Shown one piece after another: positions 1-9,500 of a DNA stretch of 64,000 nucleotides. The first letter of the stretch is position 1. Each line of letters starts with the position of its first letter. The stretch is from Labilibaculum sp. K2S (lineage in GTDB: Bacteria > Bacteroidota > Bacteroidia > Bacteroidales > Marinifilaceae), in assembly GCF_030372765.1 (NCBI RefSeq), contig NZ_JAUCMW010000020.1, forward strand, positions 1-64,000, given 5' to 3'. The translations under genes were made by a program, and so were the position numbers. Below the pieces are notes generated by a model that was given only the letters and a program-made list of their open reading frames with translations, was not told the DNA's origin and ran no database searches.

Positions 1-679
1 AATATGAAACTATTAAGTCCGATCAATTAGGGATATTTTAATATCGAACTCAGGTAATTAGTATTGTAATTGAAAATTGACGCAGTCAAATAATCTCTAT
101 CTGCGCAGCACCAATCCATTGGGAAAGCATTATACTGGTTTGATCGGGATATTTGGATTATTAATCTATTTCGGGTTTTTCAAATCATCTCTTATTGTTT
201 TTATGTATCTAAATACATGACTAATCATTGATATGTCCCAAAATTGAAAATGTTTATCTAAGATCTAAAATCGATCTTCCTCCTATAATATAATTTCATC
301 AAATATTAATATAGCCCAATATTTGTTTTACCTGGGTCAATAAAAAGGCATTCGAATAGGTCTGGTTAGTGGCTAAATTATGGTGTTGTAGAAGAAACAT
401 AACACCATGAATCTATGCAGAACTCACAGTAAAATTGAACAAGTAGGCGATAGGACTGTTGCAACGGGGGTATAGATATCTCAACATAAACAGGATTGAG
501 TTTCATATTAAATTGGCATGTGTAGAACCAATGGTTAGGATTAATGATTCTGACTATTAGTTGTTTGGCAAAATTATAACATGTCAAAAACAAATGAGGA
601 ATAAAGACTAGTAATTAATTGGAAGAATGTTATTGCAGTTATTCAAGGGAGTTTTTAAATAAATTAGATTAAATAAAAA
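1..679. other. Long leader region upstream of the first GH43
   Basis: AT-rich non-coding stretch before the GH43 gene. It holds one copy of a 44-bp motif (69-112) that recurs upstream of the decayed GH43 copy at 10935-10978. The short minus-strand reading frame at 378-593 has no signal peptide, domain or start context and I do not treat it as a gene. I found no clear TAnnTTTG promoter, which fits activation by the local HTCS regulator but does not prove it. Confidence 0.5.
69..112 (+). repeat. 44-bp dispersed repeat, copy A
   Basis: Aligns without gaps to 10935-10978, with 9 differences by eye. The shared core includes AGTCAAATAATC. Both copies lie upstream of related GH43 reading frames (starts at 680 and 11166), so it may be a leftover of the duplication that produced the two genes, or a regulatory sequence kept by both. 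Confidence 0.5.
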
Positions 680-2434
680 ATGATGAGTAGAGTTCAAAAA
701 GTAAAATTTAAGTCAACAAAATGGCCGGTGTATTTTTTGTCAGGTTGTATTGTAGTGTTATTTGCTGTTAGTGCATGTGCTCAAACAAAAGCACAAAAAT
801 ATGGACCAGTGTTTAATAATTTTGTTTATCAAGGAAACGACAAGGTTTATAATGATTTTCCGTTAAAGGAGGGGGAATTCTATAATCCAATATTGCAAGG
901 ATGTTATCCAGACCCGGCTATTACAAGAAAAGGAGATGATTACTATATGGTATGTTCGTCGTTTGCCATGTTTCCCGGAGTACCAATTTTTCATTCAAAA
1001 GATCTGGTAAATTGGAAACAAATTGGTCACGTTTTGGATCGCACATCACAATTAGATGTTCATGATACCGGCATCAGTTCAGGAGTGTATGCACCTGGAA
1101 TAACATATAATCCTCATAATGATACTTTTTATATGATTACTACTGCGTTTGCCGGAGGACTGGGGAATATTATTGTTAAGACCAAAGATCCAATGAAAGG
1201 GTGGAGTGATCCTATCAAACTGGATTTTGCAGGTATTGATCCTTCTATATTTTTTGATGATAATGGGAAAGGATATGTTGTGCATAATGATGCTCCCGCA
1301 AAAGGTAAAGAATTATATAATGGGCATCGGGTTATCAAAGTTTGGGAATATGATGTGGAAAATGACAAAATCATCCCTGAATCAGACATAGTAATTGTGA
1401 ATGGTGGAACTGATATTTCTAAAAGACCAATTTGGATTGAAGCTCCTCACTTATATAAAAAAGATGGCAATTATTATTTAATGTGTGCTGAAGGAGGTAC
1501 CGGAGGCTGGCATAGTGAAGTAGTATTTATTGGGTCAAGTCCTAAAGGACCTTTTAATCCAGCACCAAGCAATCCTATATTAACACAAAGATATTTTGGC
1601 AGCAATAGAGATTATAAAGTTGATTGGGCTGGTCACGCAGATATTGTAAAGGGACCGGGTGATAAATATTATGGAGTATTTCTTGCCATTCGCCCTAATG
1701 AAAAGGATCGGGTAAATATTGGACGTGAAACATTTATTTTACCTGTAGATTGGTCGGGTTTGTTCCCCGTTTTTGAAAATGGCCTTATACCTATGGAACC
1801 AAAATTAAAAATGCCTGAAGGTGTAACCAGGAATAGAACAGGTAAGGATGGATTTTTTCCCAATGGAAACTTTGAGTATAAGGAAGATTTCAATTCGGAA
1901 AACTTGGATGATAGATGGATAGGACTTAGAGGGCCTCGAGAAGAATTTATCTCTTTAACAAAAAAAGGGTTAGGAATTAATCCGTTTGATGTAAATATAA
2001 AAGAGCTTAAACCTACATCAACACTATTTTACCGTCAGCAACACAATAATTTTTCCTTTTCAGCAGATATTGACTATAAGCCATCTTCAGAAAAAGATTT
2101 AGCAGGAATAACATGTTTGCAAAATGAAGGTTTTAATTATGTTTTTGGAATTACTAAGAAAGAAAAAGATTATTACCTCGTACTTCAAAGGACGGAAAAA
2201 GGGCAGTCTGTGGTTATTGCAAGCGAAAAAATAGACATTAAAAAACCTCTTGGATTAAAAGTTGCTGCAGATGGGGATAAATATGAGTTTTCTTATTCCA
2301 TTGATGGATCTGATTTTATAAACGTTGGCGGAGTTGTTTCCGGAGATATACTTTCAACCAATAAGGCTAAAGGATTTACGGGCTGTTTATTAGGTTTGTA
2401 TGCTACCGCTGCAAATGATGCTCAACCAAATTAA
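680..2434 (+). CDS. Secreted glycoside hydrolase family 43 (beta-xylosidase/arabinofuranosidase-like)
   Basis: 584-residue predicted exo-acting enzyme that would remove xylose or arabinose from plant-type polysaccharides. The N-terminus is a signal sequence ending near VSACAQ; it could be cut by signal peptidase I or be a lipoprotein signal with Cys33. The five-bladed GH43 propeller follows with its three acidic residues visible: D78 in CYPDPAI (base), D187 in GIDPSIFFDD (pKa modulator) and E254 in IEAPHLY (acid). From about residue 395 there is a beta-sandwich region like the GH43 C-terminal module. The protein stops after GLYATAANDAQPN, short of the closing strand (ADFDWFEY-like) usual in this module, so the C-terminus may be slightly truncated. 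It is first in the locus, followed by a GH43-CE6 fusion and the HTCS regulator. The GH43 assignment is firm; the exact substrate is inference. Confidence 0.9.
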   Translation: MMSRVQKVKFKSTKWPVYFLSGCIVVLFAVSACAQTKAQKYGPVFNNFVYQGNDKVYNDFPLKEGEFYNPILQGCYPDPAITRKGDDYYMVCSSFAMFPGVPIFHSKDLVNWKQIGHVLDRTSQLDVHDTGISSGVYAPGITYNPHNDTFYMITTAFAGGLGNIIVKTKDPMKGWSDPIKLDFAGIDPSIFFDDNGKGYVVHNDAPAKGKELYNGHRVIKVWEYDVENDKIIPESDIVIVNGGTDISKRPIWIEAPHLYKKDGNYYLMCAEGGTGGWHSEVVFIGSSPKGPFNPAPSNPILTQRYFGSNRDYKVDWAGHADIVKGPGDKYYGVFLAIRPNEKDRVNIGRETFILPVDWSGLFPVFENGLIPMEPKLKMPEGVTRNRTGKDGFFPNGNFEYKEDFNSENLDDRWIGLRGPREEFISLTKKGLGINPFDVNIKELKPTSTLFYRQQHNNFSFSADIDYKPSSEKDLAGITCLQNEGFNYVFGITKKEKDYYLVLQRTEKGQSVVIASEKIDIKKPLGLKVAADGDKYEFSYSIDGSDFINVGGVVSGDILSTNKAKGFTGCLLGLYATAANDAQPN

Positions 2435-3189
2435 TTAACGAGCAGTTAGCTTATAAAGTACATGGTTAAAAATGCGCAACAAAACCAAAACTATATATAT
2501 TCTTTAATAATAGGTAGTTGCAGGCACTGTGGGGATTCTTGCAGTAATCAATAATTTAAAAAACAAATCCTTTCTAAAAAAGGAAAAAAGGAGTCAATTG
2601 TGTTTGATATTCAGAATATTAAATTTTGAAAGGAATACGGTTGGCTTTTTTTATAGTGTAATTTTGGCATAAATTATTTGTTCTTGTTTAGTGCCTTGAG
2701 GGAGTGAATAATTAAGATATATAGGATCAATAACTACCTTTTTTGTTTGCTATATTTATTTGAAATGCATTTATTTCATTGAATACTATCTTAGTAATTG
2801 AATTAATGTATTATACCAAATTAACATCAAAATAGGCTTTAATTAAAATGAATTAATTTTTAGCTGTATCGAGGCAAAAAAGTAAAGCATAGCCATGTTA
2901 CGATGCATCTTTTTTAACGAAGATATAGCTGAAAAGAAACATTTGATAAGGCTTGTTTTGATGTTAATTTGGTATTATATCAGGATTGTTTATGTCTGAT
3001 ATTGAAAGTGAAATATCTTAAAATGAAATAGGCTGATTTGATTAAAGCTTAATTTAGTACAAATTAGATTCTATTATTATAAGTATTAATAAGCTTTTCG
3101 AAGTCTCATTAATAAATGTTTTAAAGATCGATAAGTGAATTATTTATTTTCAATAAGGAGTGGAATATTTTTTAATTAAAAAATTTAAA
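2435..3189. other. Intergenic region between the two GH43 genes
   Basis: About 750 bp with no credible gene. Its main content is the MITE-like element at 2813-2975. The rest is AT-rich with no clear terminator after the first gene. The sequence AAGGAG at 3155-3160 lies about 29 bp before the ATG chosen for the next gene, too far for a ribosome binding site. Confidence 0.5.
2813..2975. repeat. MITE-like element, copy 1, with perfect 20-bp terminal inverted repeats
   Basis: ATACCAAATTAACATCAAAA at 2813-2832 is the exact reverse complement of 2956-2975. An inner inverted repeat follows: AGCTGTATCGAGG near 2862 pairs imperfectly with GAAGATATAGCT near 2920, and A-rich and T-rich arms continue it, so the whole 163 bp could fold into one long hairpin. 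TA dinucleotides flank the ends. A diverged second copy is at 10600-10754. It has no coding capacity. Terminal inverted repeats, small size and more than one copy fit a miniature inverted-repeat transposable element; the mobilising transposase is not in the window. Confidence 0.7.
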
Positions 3190-5538
3190 ATGAAGTTTAT
3201 CCGTTTATACAGTATCCTTTTTGTATATATCTTAATTTGTAGTCAACTTTATGCTCAGGAAAATTTGGCACATAATCCAGTGATATATGCTGACGTACCT
3301 GATATGTCCATGGTACGAGTAGGTGATACCTACTATATGAGCAGTACTACTATGCACATGGATCCGGGAGTTCCAATTATGAAATCTACGGATCTTGTTA
3401 ACTGGGAACTGGTTAACTATGCATATAATGTGTTGGAAAGTAACGATGCACTATCATTAAATAATGGAAAAAATGCTTATGGAAAAGGTTCATGGGCAAG
3501 TTGTCTTCGTTATCATGAAGGAAAATATTACGTAAGTACTTTTTCTAGTACTACAGGTAAAACACATATTTATACGACAAAAAATATTGAAAAAGGACCA
3601 TGGAAGATGATGTCTTTCAAACCTTCGTTACATGACCATTCCCTGTTTTTTGACGATGATGACCGCATATATATGATTTATGGCAGCGGCAATATTAAAA
3701 TGGTTGAATTGAATAAAAAGTTAACAGGCATTATCCCGGGATCAGAAAAGGTGATTATAGAAAATGCAGGTGCACCTGCAGGATCCAATGTGGGATTGCC
3801 AGCCGAAGGATCTCAACTATTCAAAATTAATGGCAAGTACTACTTGTTTCATATTACATGGCCCAAAGGAGGAATGAGAACAGTTATTGTTCATCGGGCA
3901 GATAAAATTGCAGGACCTTACGAAGGTCGTGTAGCATTGCAAGATAAAGGTGTGGCTCAAGGAGGGCTAATTGATACTCCGGATGGAAAATGGTTTGCCT
4001 ACTTGTTCCGCGACAATGGTGCTGTAGGTCGTATTCCATATATGGTACCCGTTACGTGGGAAAATGGATGGCCGGTGTTCGGAGTAGATGGAAAAGTTCC
4101 TGAAACACTTCAGTTACCCCCCTCAAGAGGTTTAATTCCTGGTATTGTTGCATCAGATGAATTCAATAGAACCAAAAATGAGGAGGATTTGCCATTAGTT
4201 TGGCAATGGAATCATAATGAAGTGGATAATTTTTGGTCAGTAAAGGATAGGGATGGTTATTTGCGTTTAATAACTAGTAGAATCGATACTTCATTTTTAA
4301 CGGCCAGAAATACTTTGACTCAACGAACCATTGGTCCTGAATGTTCAGGATCAACTAAGTTGGATGTTTCAAATATGAAAGATGGTGATTTTGCAGGTTT
4401 GGCCTTGTTGCAAAAAAAATATGGCTTGGTTGGGGTGAAAAATGAAAATGGAGCAAAGAAATTAGTAATGGTTAGTGCTCAAACAAATAAACCAGTTGAA
4501 ATTGAAAGTTTACCCTTTGAGCAGGAAATAGTTTATTTAAAAGCAGAGTGCGATTTTAAAGAACGTAAGGACTTAGCTGAGTTCTATTACAGTTTTGATG
4601 GTGAAAACTGGAAAAAAATAGGAGTCTCCTTGAAAATGACTTACTCTCTGGCTCATTTTATGGGGTATCGGTTTGGTCTTTTTAATTATGCCACAAAAAT
4701 GGTTGACGGTTATGTTGATTTTGACTATTTCCATATTAGCAATACAATTTCTCCAAAAGAAGAGATGTATGTGTTCCTCAGTTTGGGACAATCTAATATG
4801 GAGGGAAACGCACGATTCGAACCTCAGGATACTGTTAATGTCAATGAGCGTTTTCAAGTACTGGCAACTGTTGACTGTCCTGAATTAAACAGAAGCAAAG
4901 GTAACTGGTATACAGCAATTCCACCTTTGTGTCGCTGTTATACAGGCTTAACTCCTGTAGATTATTTTGGGCGCACTCTAGTAGAAAACCTTCCGGAGAA
5001 CATTAAGGTTGGTGTAATCAATGTGGCTGTTGGGGGATGTAAAATTGAACTGTTTGATAAAGATAATTATAAAACCTACGTTGAATCGTCGCCTGATTGG
5101 TTGAAGAATATGGTTAAGGATTATGATGGGAATCCGTATATGCGTCTTGTTGAAATGGCAAAAATAGCTCAAAAAACAGGTGTAATAAAAGGCATTTTGT
5201 TACATCAGGGGGAATCAAATACAGGCGATACACTTTGGACAAAGAAAGTTAAGTTGGTGTACGATAATTTGATAGCTGATCTGAATTTAAATCCTAAAAA
5301 AGTTCCACTGATTGCAGGTGAAATGGTTAGTGCCGGCGAAGAAGGGAGTTGTGCAAGTATGAATTCAATAATAGCCACACTTCCTGAGGTTATTCCGAAT
5401 TCATATATTATTTCTTCAGAAGGTTGTCCGGGTGTTCAGGATCATTTGCATTTTTCGGCTGAGGGATATAGAATGTTAGGTGAACGTTATGCTGAAAGGA
5501 TGTTGTTATTATTGAAAAATAAAAAAGAATTAAAATAG
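3190..5538 (+). CDS. GH43 glycosidase fused to CE6-type acetylxylan esterase (SGNH hydrolase)
   Basis: 782-residue bifunctional enzyme expected to remove side chains and O-acetyl groups from xylan. The start is taken at ATG 3190 because it directly opens a signal peptide (MKFIRLYSILFV...QLYAQ); the GTG at 3160 adds ten unlikely residues. GH43 residues: D38 in DVPDMS, D149 in LHDHSLFFDD, E206 in LPAEGSQLF. A beta-sandwich spans about 315-520. The C-terminal third is an SGNH/CE6-type esterase: nucleophile S535 in GQSNMEG, a HQGESN block near residue 675, and the D751/H754 dyad in DHLHFSAEGY. Both active sites look intact. The fusion suggests concerted debranching and deacetylation, with acetylated arabinoxylan as the likely target. 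It sits after another GH43 and before the HTCS. Confidence 0.88.
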   Translation: MKFIRLYSILFVYILICSQLYAQENLAHNPVIYADVPDMSMVRVGDTYYMSSTTMHMDPGVPIMKSTDLVNWELVNYAYNVLESNDALSLNNGKNAYGKGSWASCLRYHEGKYYVSTFSSTTGKTHIYTTKNIEKGPWKMMSFKPSLHDHSLFFDDDDRIYMIYGSGNIKMVELNKKLTGIIPGSEKVIIENAGAPAGSNVGLPAEGSQLFKINGKYYLFHITWPKGGMRTVIVHRADKIAGPYEGRVALQDKGVAQGGLIDTPDGKWFAYLFRDNGAVGRIPYMVPVTWENGWPVFGVDGKVPETLQLPPSRGLIPGIVASDEFNRTKNEEDLPLVWQWNHNEVDNFWSVKDRDGYLRLITSRIDTSFLTARNTLTQRTIGPECSGSTKLDVSNMKDGDFAGLALLQKKYGLVGVKNENGAKKLVMVSAQTNKPVEIESLPFEQEIVYLKAECDFKERKDLAEFYYSFDGENWKKIGVSLKMTYSLAHFMGYRFGLFNYATKMVDGYVDFDYFHISNTISPKEEMYVFLSLGQSNMEGNARFEPQDTVNVNERFQVLATVDCPELNRSKGNWYTAIPPLCRCYTGLTPVDYFGRTLVENLPENIKVGVINVAVGGCKIELFDKDNYKTYVESSPDWLKNMVKDYDGNPYMRLVEMAKIAQKTGVIKGILLHQGESNTGDTLWTKKVKLVYDNLIADLNLNPKKVPLIAGEMVSAGEEGSCASMNSIIATLPEVIPNSYIISSEGCPGVQDHLHFSAEGYRMLGERYAERMLLLLKNKKELK

Positions 5539-5675
5539 GATGGGTATAATTAGGTCACTGTCTGGTCTCTTTATTAGCGATGGTATGTTGTCAATTTTTT
5601 GCAAATCGATAATCTGTTTAATATCGGCTGTCCGACAAATTTTAGTTCATTAATATGATCCATATTTATAAAGTG

Positions 5676-5706
5676 TCTCTCAAAATCAAATTATAACTTT
5701 GAGAGA
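5676..5706. terminator. Possible terminator-like hairpin after the GH43-CE6 gene
   Basis: TCTCTCAAA (5676-5684) pairs perfectly with TTTGAGAGA (5698-5706) over a 13-nt loop, about 140 bp after the stop codon at 5538. An A-run rather than a T-run follows on the + strand, so the terminator reading is weak. Confidence 0.3.
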
Positions 5707-5776
5707 AAAACAGTTAGGAAGGATCCACTCCTTTTTTATTTTTATACCAATTTACAGGTAAATTTACTCGCAGGTA

Positions 5777-5862
5777 TAATGCCGGTAGATATTTAAAACT
5801 CAATCGTAATCCCGAATTATTGGGAAAAATGATTGAGTAAATTTAGATACTAACCGGTATTA
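5777..5862. repeat. Large imperfect palindrome (about 30-bp arms)
   Basis: The arm 5777-5805 (from TAATGCCGGTAG to CTCAATC) pairs with 5831-5862 (GATTGAGT to CCGGTATTA) with few mismatches around a 25-nt loop. It could be a nested mobile element, an RNA hairpin or a regulator site upstream of the HTCS. No second copy is seen in the window. Confidence 0.5.
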
Positions 5863-6511
5863 GTCGGATACAAGCTAACTGTTATATCTAATCTTAGAGG
5901 AATATTATCTAAAATTAAAAATCGTAATTATGCTAATAGTGTATTATTGTTTTGCAATTGGTTAATAAAACTAGCAAACCATGCTGGAATAGCATAAATG
6001 ATAAATAAACGCATTAATAATATAATTAGTGGAAGTTGTTGATTTTATTCATACAAAACAACTTAAGGTCTCGTCTAGGGCATTTCCAATGTCAGATTAT
6101 TTATTTGAACCATCAATATGGGAAAGGAGTAAACTTTATGAAGATGCCGAAATTATTTGAACAGGTCAATATGGTTTTGGTAGTTGAAATATGATACATG
6201 TGCTGATCTTTCTGCAGGTATCTGATTGCGAAATTTAGGAAATGATAATGCTTGTGGTGAGTCTTTTTGTTTGTTTGATGGTAATTGTTACCGGGAGGAT
6301 CAGCTGTGTATTTAGATGTCAAATATTTTTTTGAATGAAAAGTGATGTTTGAATTAGTATTCCCAAGTTTTTTGTATGGCAGTTGAAATTTTATAATTTA
6401 GCCCTTTATAGGGCTAGATAAATGTTGATGATTGCCAATAAACAGTTGCAATTGAGTTCGGTAAATGTTTTTCATAGTGTGCGATAACAATAACAAGAGG
6501 AAGAAAAGATT

Positions 6512-9500
6512 ATGAGATTACGAAAATTGATATTTGTATTTTTTTTTATCTATGAATTGAGCTTTGGAGTGTTTAATGCCGTTGGTATAAATGAGGTTCA
6601 GTTTTTTAATTTGAATGAAACATATGGTTTATCTTTTCGTGAAGCGAATAAGGCTTGTAGTGATGATGACGGCTTTATTTGGATTTCTTCAAAAATGGGA
6701 ATTGTAAGGTATTCTCATGATGATATCAGGACTTATCAATTGCCTTTTGAAACTGTTGACATTCTAACCGTTAACCTTGTTTATGAAAAGTCCGGACTGT
6801 ACTCATATACAAATAATGGACAAATTTTTAAATATAATAAAGTCAAGGATGAATTTGAATTAGTAATTAACATATCAAAACAATTAAGTAATAATTATAT
6901 CTCAATTGATGAAATGCTGGTTGACAGCTTTGGTAATTTATGGTTAGCATCTACTTTCGGTTTGTATTTTTACAATAAGGAATCTGGTTTGAAAATAGTA
7001 GGTGCGGCTGAAGCTGTACAATCCTTAGTATGGTATGATTCAAAACAATTTTTATATTCGATAAATGGGAAAATAAAGTTTTTTAATACAATTGATTTCA
7101 GCTCTGAAGTATATTATTCTTTCGCGAAAGCGACAAATTATGTTGTTACTTCTTTGTATTACGATCATGGTTTAAATAGGCTGTGGATCGGTACAATGGC
7201 AGATGGATTGCTTTATTTAAAAGAAGAGAGTGGACGTTTCAATTTGTTGGGTATAAATAGCATCCCAAATCAGCCAATACTTGATATTGAACGTAATTCT
7301 GAATCAACTTTGTTAATTGGAATAGATGGACAAGGTGTATGGGAAATTAGCGGAGATAATGGTAAGGTTATAAACGTTTTTAAGGAAGATGTTGACAATT
7401 CTAATTCATTACAAGGTAATGGAGTTTATGATATTTTTTGTGATAAAAATAAACGGGTTTGGGTATGTACTTATAGTGGGGGAGTGTCTTATTATGATCA
7501 GGAAAATTCAAACGTTACAAAAATAATTCATGTAGCCAATAATTCGAATTCTCTGGCTAACGATTGTGTTAATAGTGTTTTTGAAGATCGTGATGGAAAT
7601 ATTTGGTTTGCCACTAATAATGGAATCAGTTATTTGAATGTAGATAGTAATCAATGGAAAACGTACTATTATAACAATAAGGAACATGCTCAGGTATTTC
7701 TTTCCCTATGTCAAGATGAAAAAGGGCGGATATGGGCAGGTTCATATTCTTCGGGCGTATATATAATTGATCCAAAAACAGGAATGGAATTAGCACATTA
7801 TTCGCAAGAAGAAACAAATGTGGAATTTGCAAATAATTTTGTATTTAATATTTTAAAAGATAGTGCAGGGGATATTTGGATAGGAGGAGTACGAGGTGCC
7901 TTAATGTGTTATAAATCAGATGAAGACCGGTTTGTTTCATTTAATAACCTTACAGTTAATGTAATGCGGGAATTTAATTCCGATAAATTATTGATAGGTA
8001 CAACCAATAGTTTGATTTTATTTGATAAGAATAGTGGAAGTACTGAGAGTCTTGTGGAGGGGTATCTGGTTTATGATATTTTTTTAAGGAATAACGTTGT
8101 TTGGCTTTGCACCAGTGGCGATGGGATCATTAAATATAATCTTTTAACAAAAGAGAAGGAGCAAATTTCTGTCGATTCTGGTTTGGCAACAAATTTTGTA
8201 AATAGTATTGAATATTTAAATGGATTTTTTTGGGTAGGAACAGAAAAAGGAATTTGCAGATTGAATGAAAAAGATAATACGGTTGTAACTTTTAGTTCTT
8301 TGCACAATTTAAACAATGTGTCTTATAATAAAAATTCACATTTCAGACTTAGTTCTGGAAAGCTAATATGGGGAACTAATAAAGGAGCCTTAATTTTTGA
8401 TCCGGATCAAATAGCATTGCAAAAATATAATGGGAAGATATTTTATCAGGAGCTTACCGTTGCTGGTCGTTCAGTTCGGGAATCATCTGACATTAAATTG
8501 GAATCTCCTTTAGATAGTTTGAAGGAACTGTTTCTTAAACATTATCAGAATACAATTAGTTTGGAATTGATTCCAATCGGTGTTACATCATTTGGTGCAA
8601 AATTTTCGTGGAAGATTGAAGGTTTAGATAAATACTGGAGCAAGCCAGGCAATAATCGTATTTTATCCTACTCCAATCTTCAGAGTGGGGAGTATACTCT
8701 TCGGGTTAGGATGTACGACAGTTCTATGACTGATATTATTGATGAGCGGTTTATTAGCTTAAAAATTATTCCGCCGTACTGGAATACATGGTGGTTTAAA
8801 TTGCTGGTTTTGATTGTTATTGGGGGGGTTGCAGTTTTTATGTTTAAATATTACATTTATCGTTTGAAAAAGAATCATTCAGAAGAGAAAATTAATTTTT
8901 TTGCCAATACCGCTCATGATATAAGAACCTCATTAACCTTGATTAATGGACCTATTGAAGAATTGAACAAAGAACCTGACTTATCAGCTAAAGCATTACA
9001 TTATCTTTTTCTGGCAACAGACCAAACGCATCGCTTACTAAAAGTAGTTACTCAATTAATGGATTTTCAGAAAGTTGATGTGAGGAAAGAAAAGCCTTTT
9101 TTATTAATGTCTGATATTGTGAAAGTAGTTGAGAATAGGGTGATGATGTTTGAATCTTATGCCAAATCAAAAAATATTGCAATAAAATTTGAATCAAATG
9201 TTTCAACTTTTACTACTGCTTTTGATGAGGTTATGATTGAAAAAGTTGTTGATAACTTAATTTCCAATTCAGTGAAATACTCCTTTGAGAACGCACCTAT
9301 ATTGGTTAAGCTGAATTGCACAAAGAGCAAATGGATATTAGAGGTAAAAGATAGGGGATTAGGAATTAGTAAAATTGCCCAAAAACAGTTATTCAAGGAG
9401 TTTTATCGGGGCGAAAATGCCATAAACTCTAAAGTTATAGGTTCCGGTATTGGCTTATTATTAGTGAAAAATTATGTCGATCTGCACGGAGGGAAAGTTA

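Larger units (their letters stand above)
5539..6511. other. Long intergenic region before the HTCS gene
   Basis: About 970 bp without a supported gene. It holds a small hairpin at 5676-5706 and a large inverted repeat at 5777-5862. A minus-strand frame at 6113-6322 is not supported by start context or composition. Confidence 0.45.

Noticed and set aside
378..593. Minus-strand ORF upstream of the first GH43
   Set aside because: No domain, signal peptide or start context; it lies in an AT-rich leader with a repeat.
3160..3189. GTG start for the GH43-CE6 gene
   Set aside because: It would add ten residues in front of a complete signal peptide; AAGGAG overlaps the codon instead of preceding it.
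6113..6322. Minus-strand ORF in the HTCS leader
   Set aside because: Histidine/asparagine-rich translation of AT-rich DNA, with no homology or promoter recognised.
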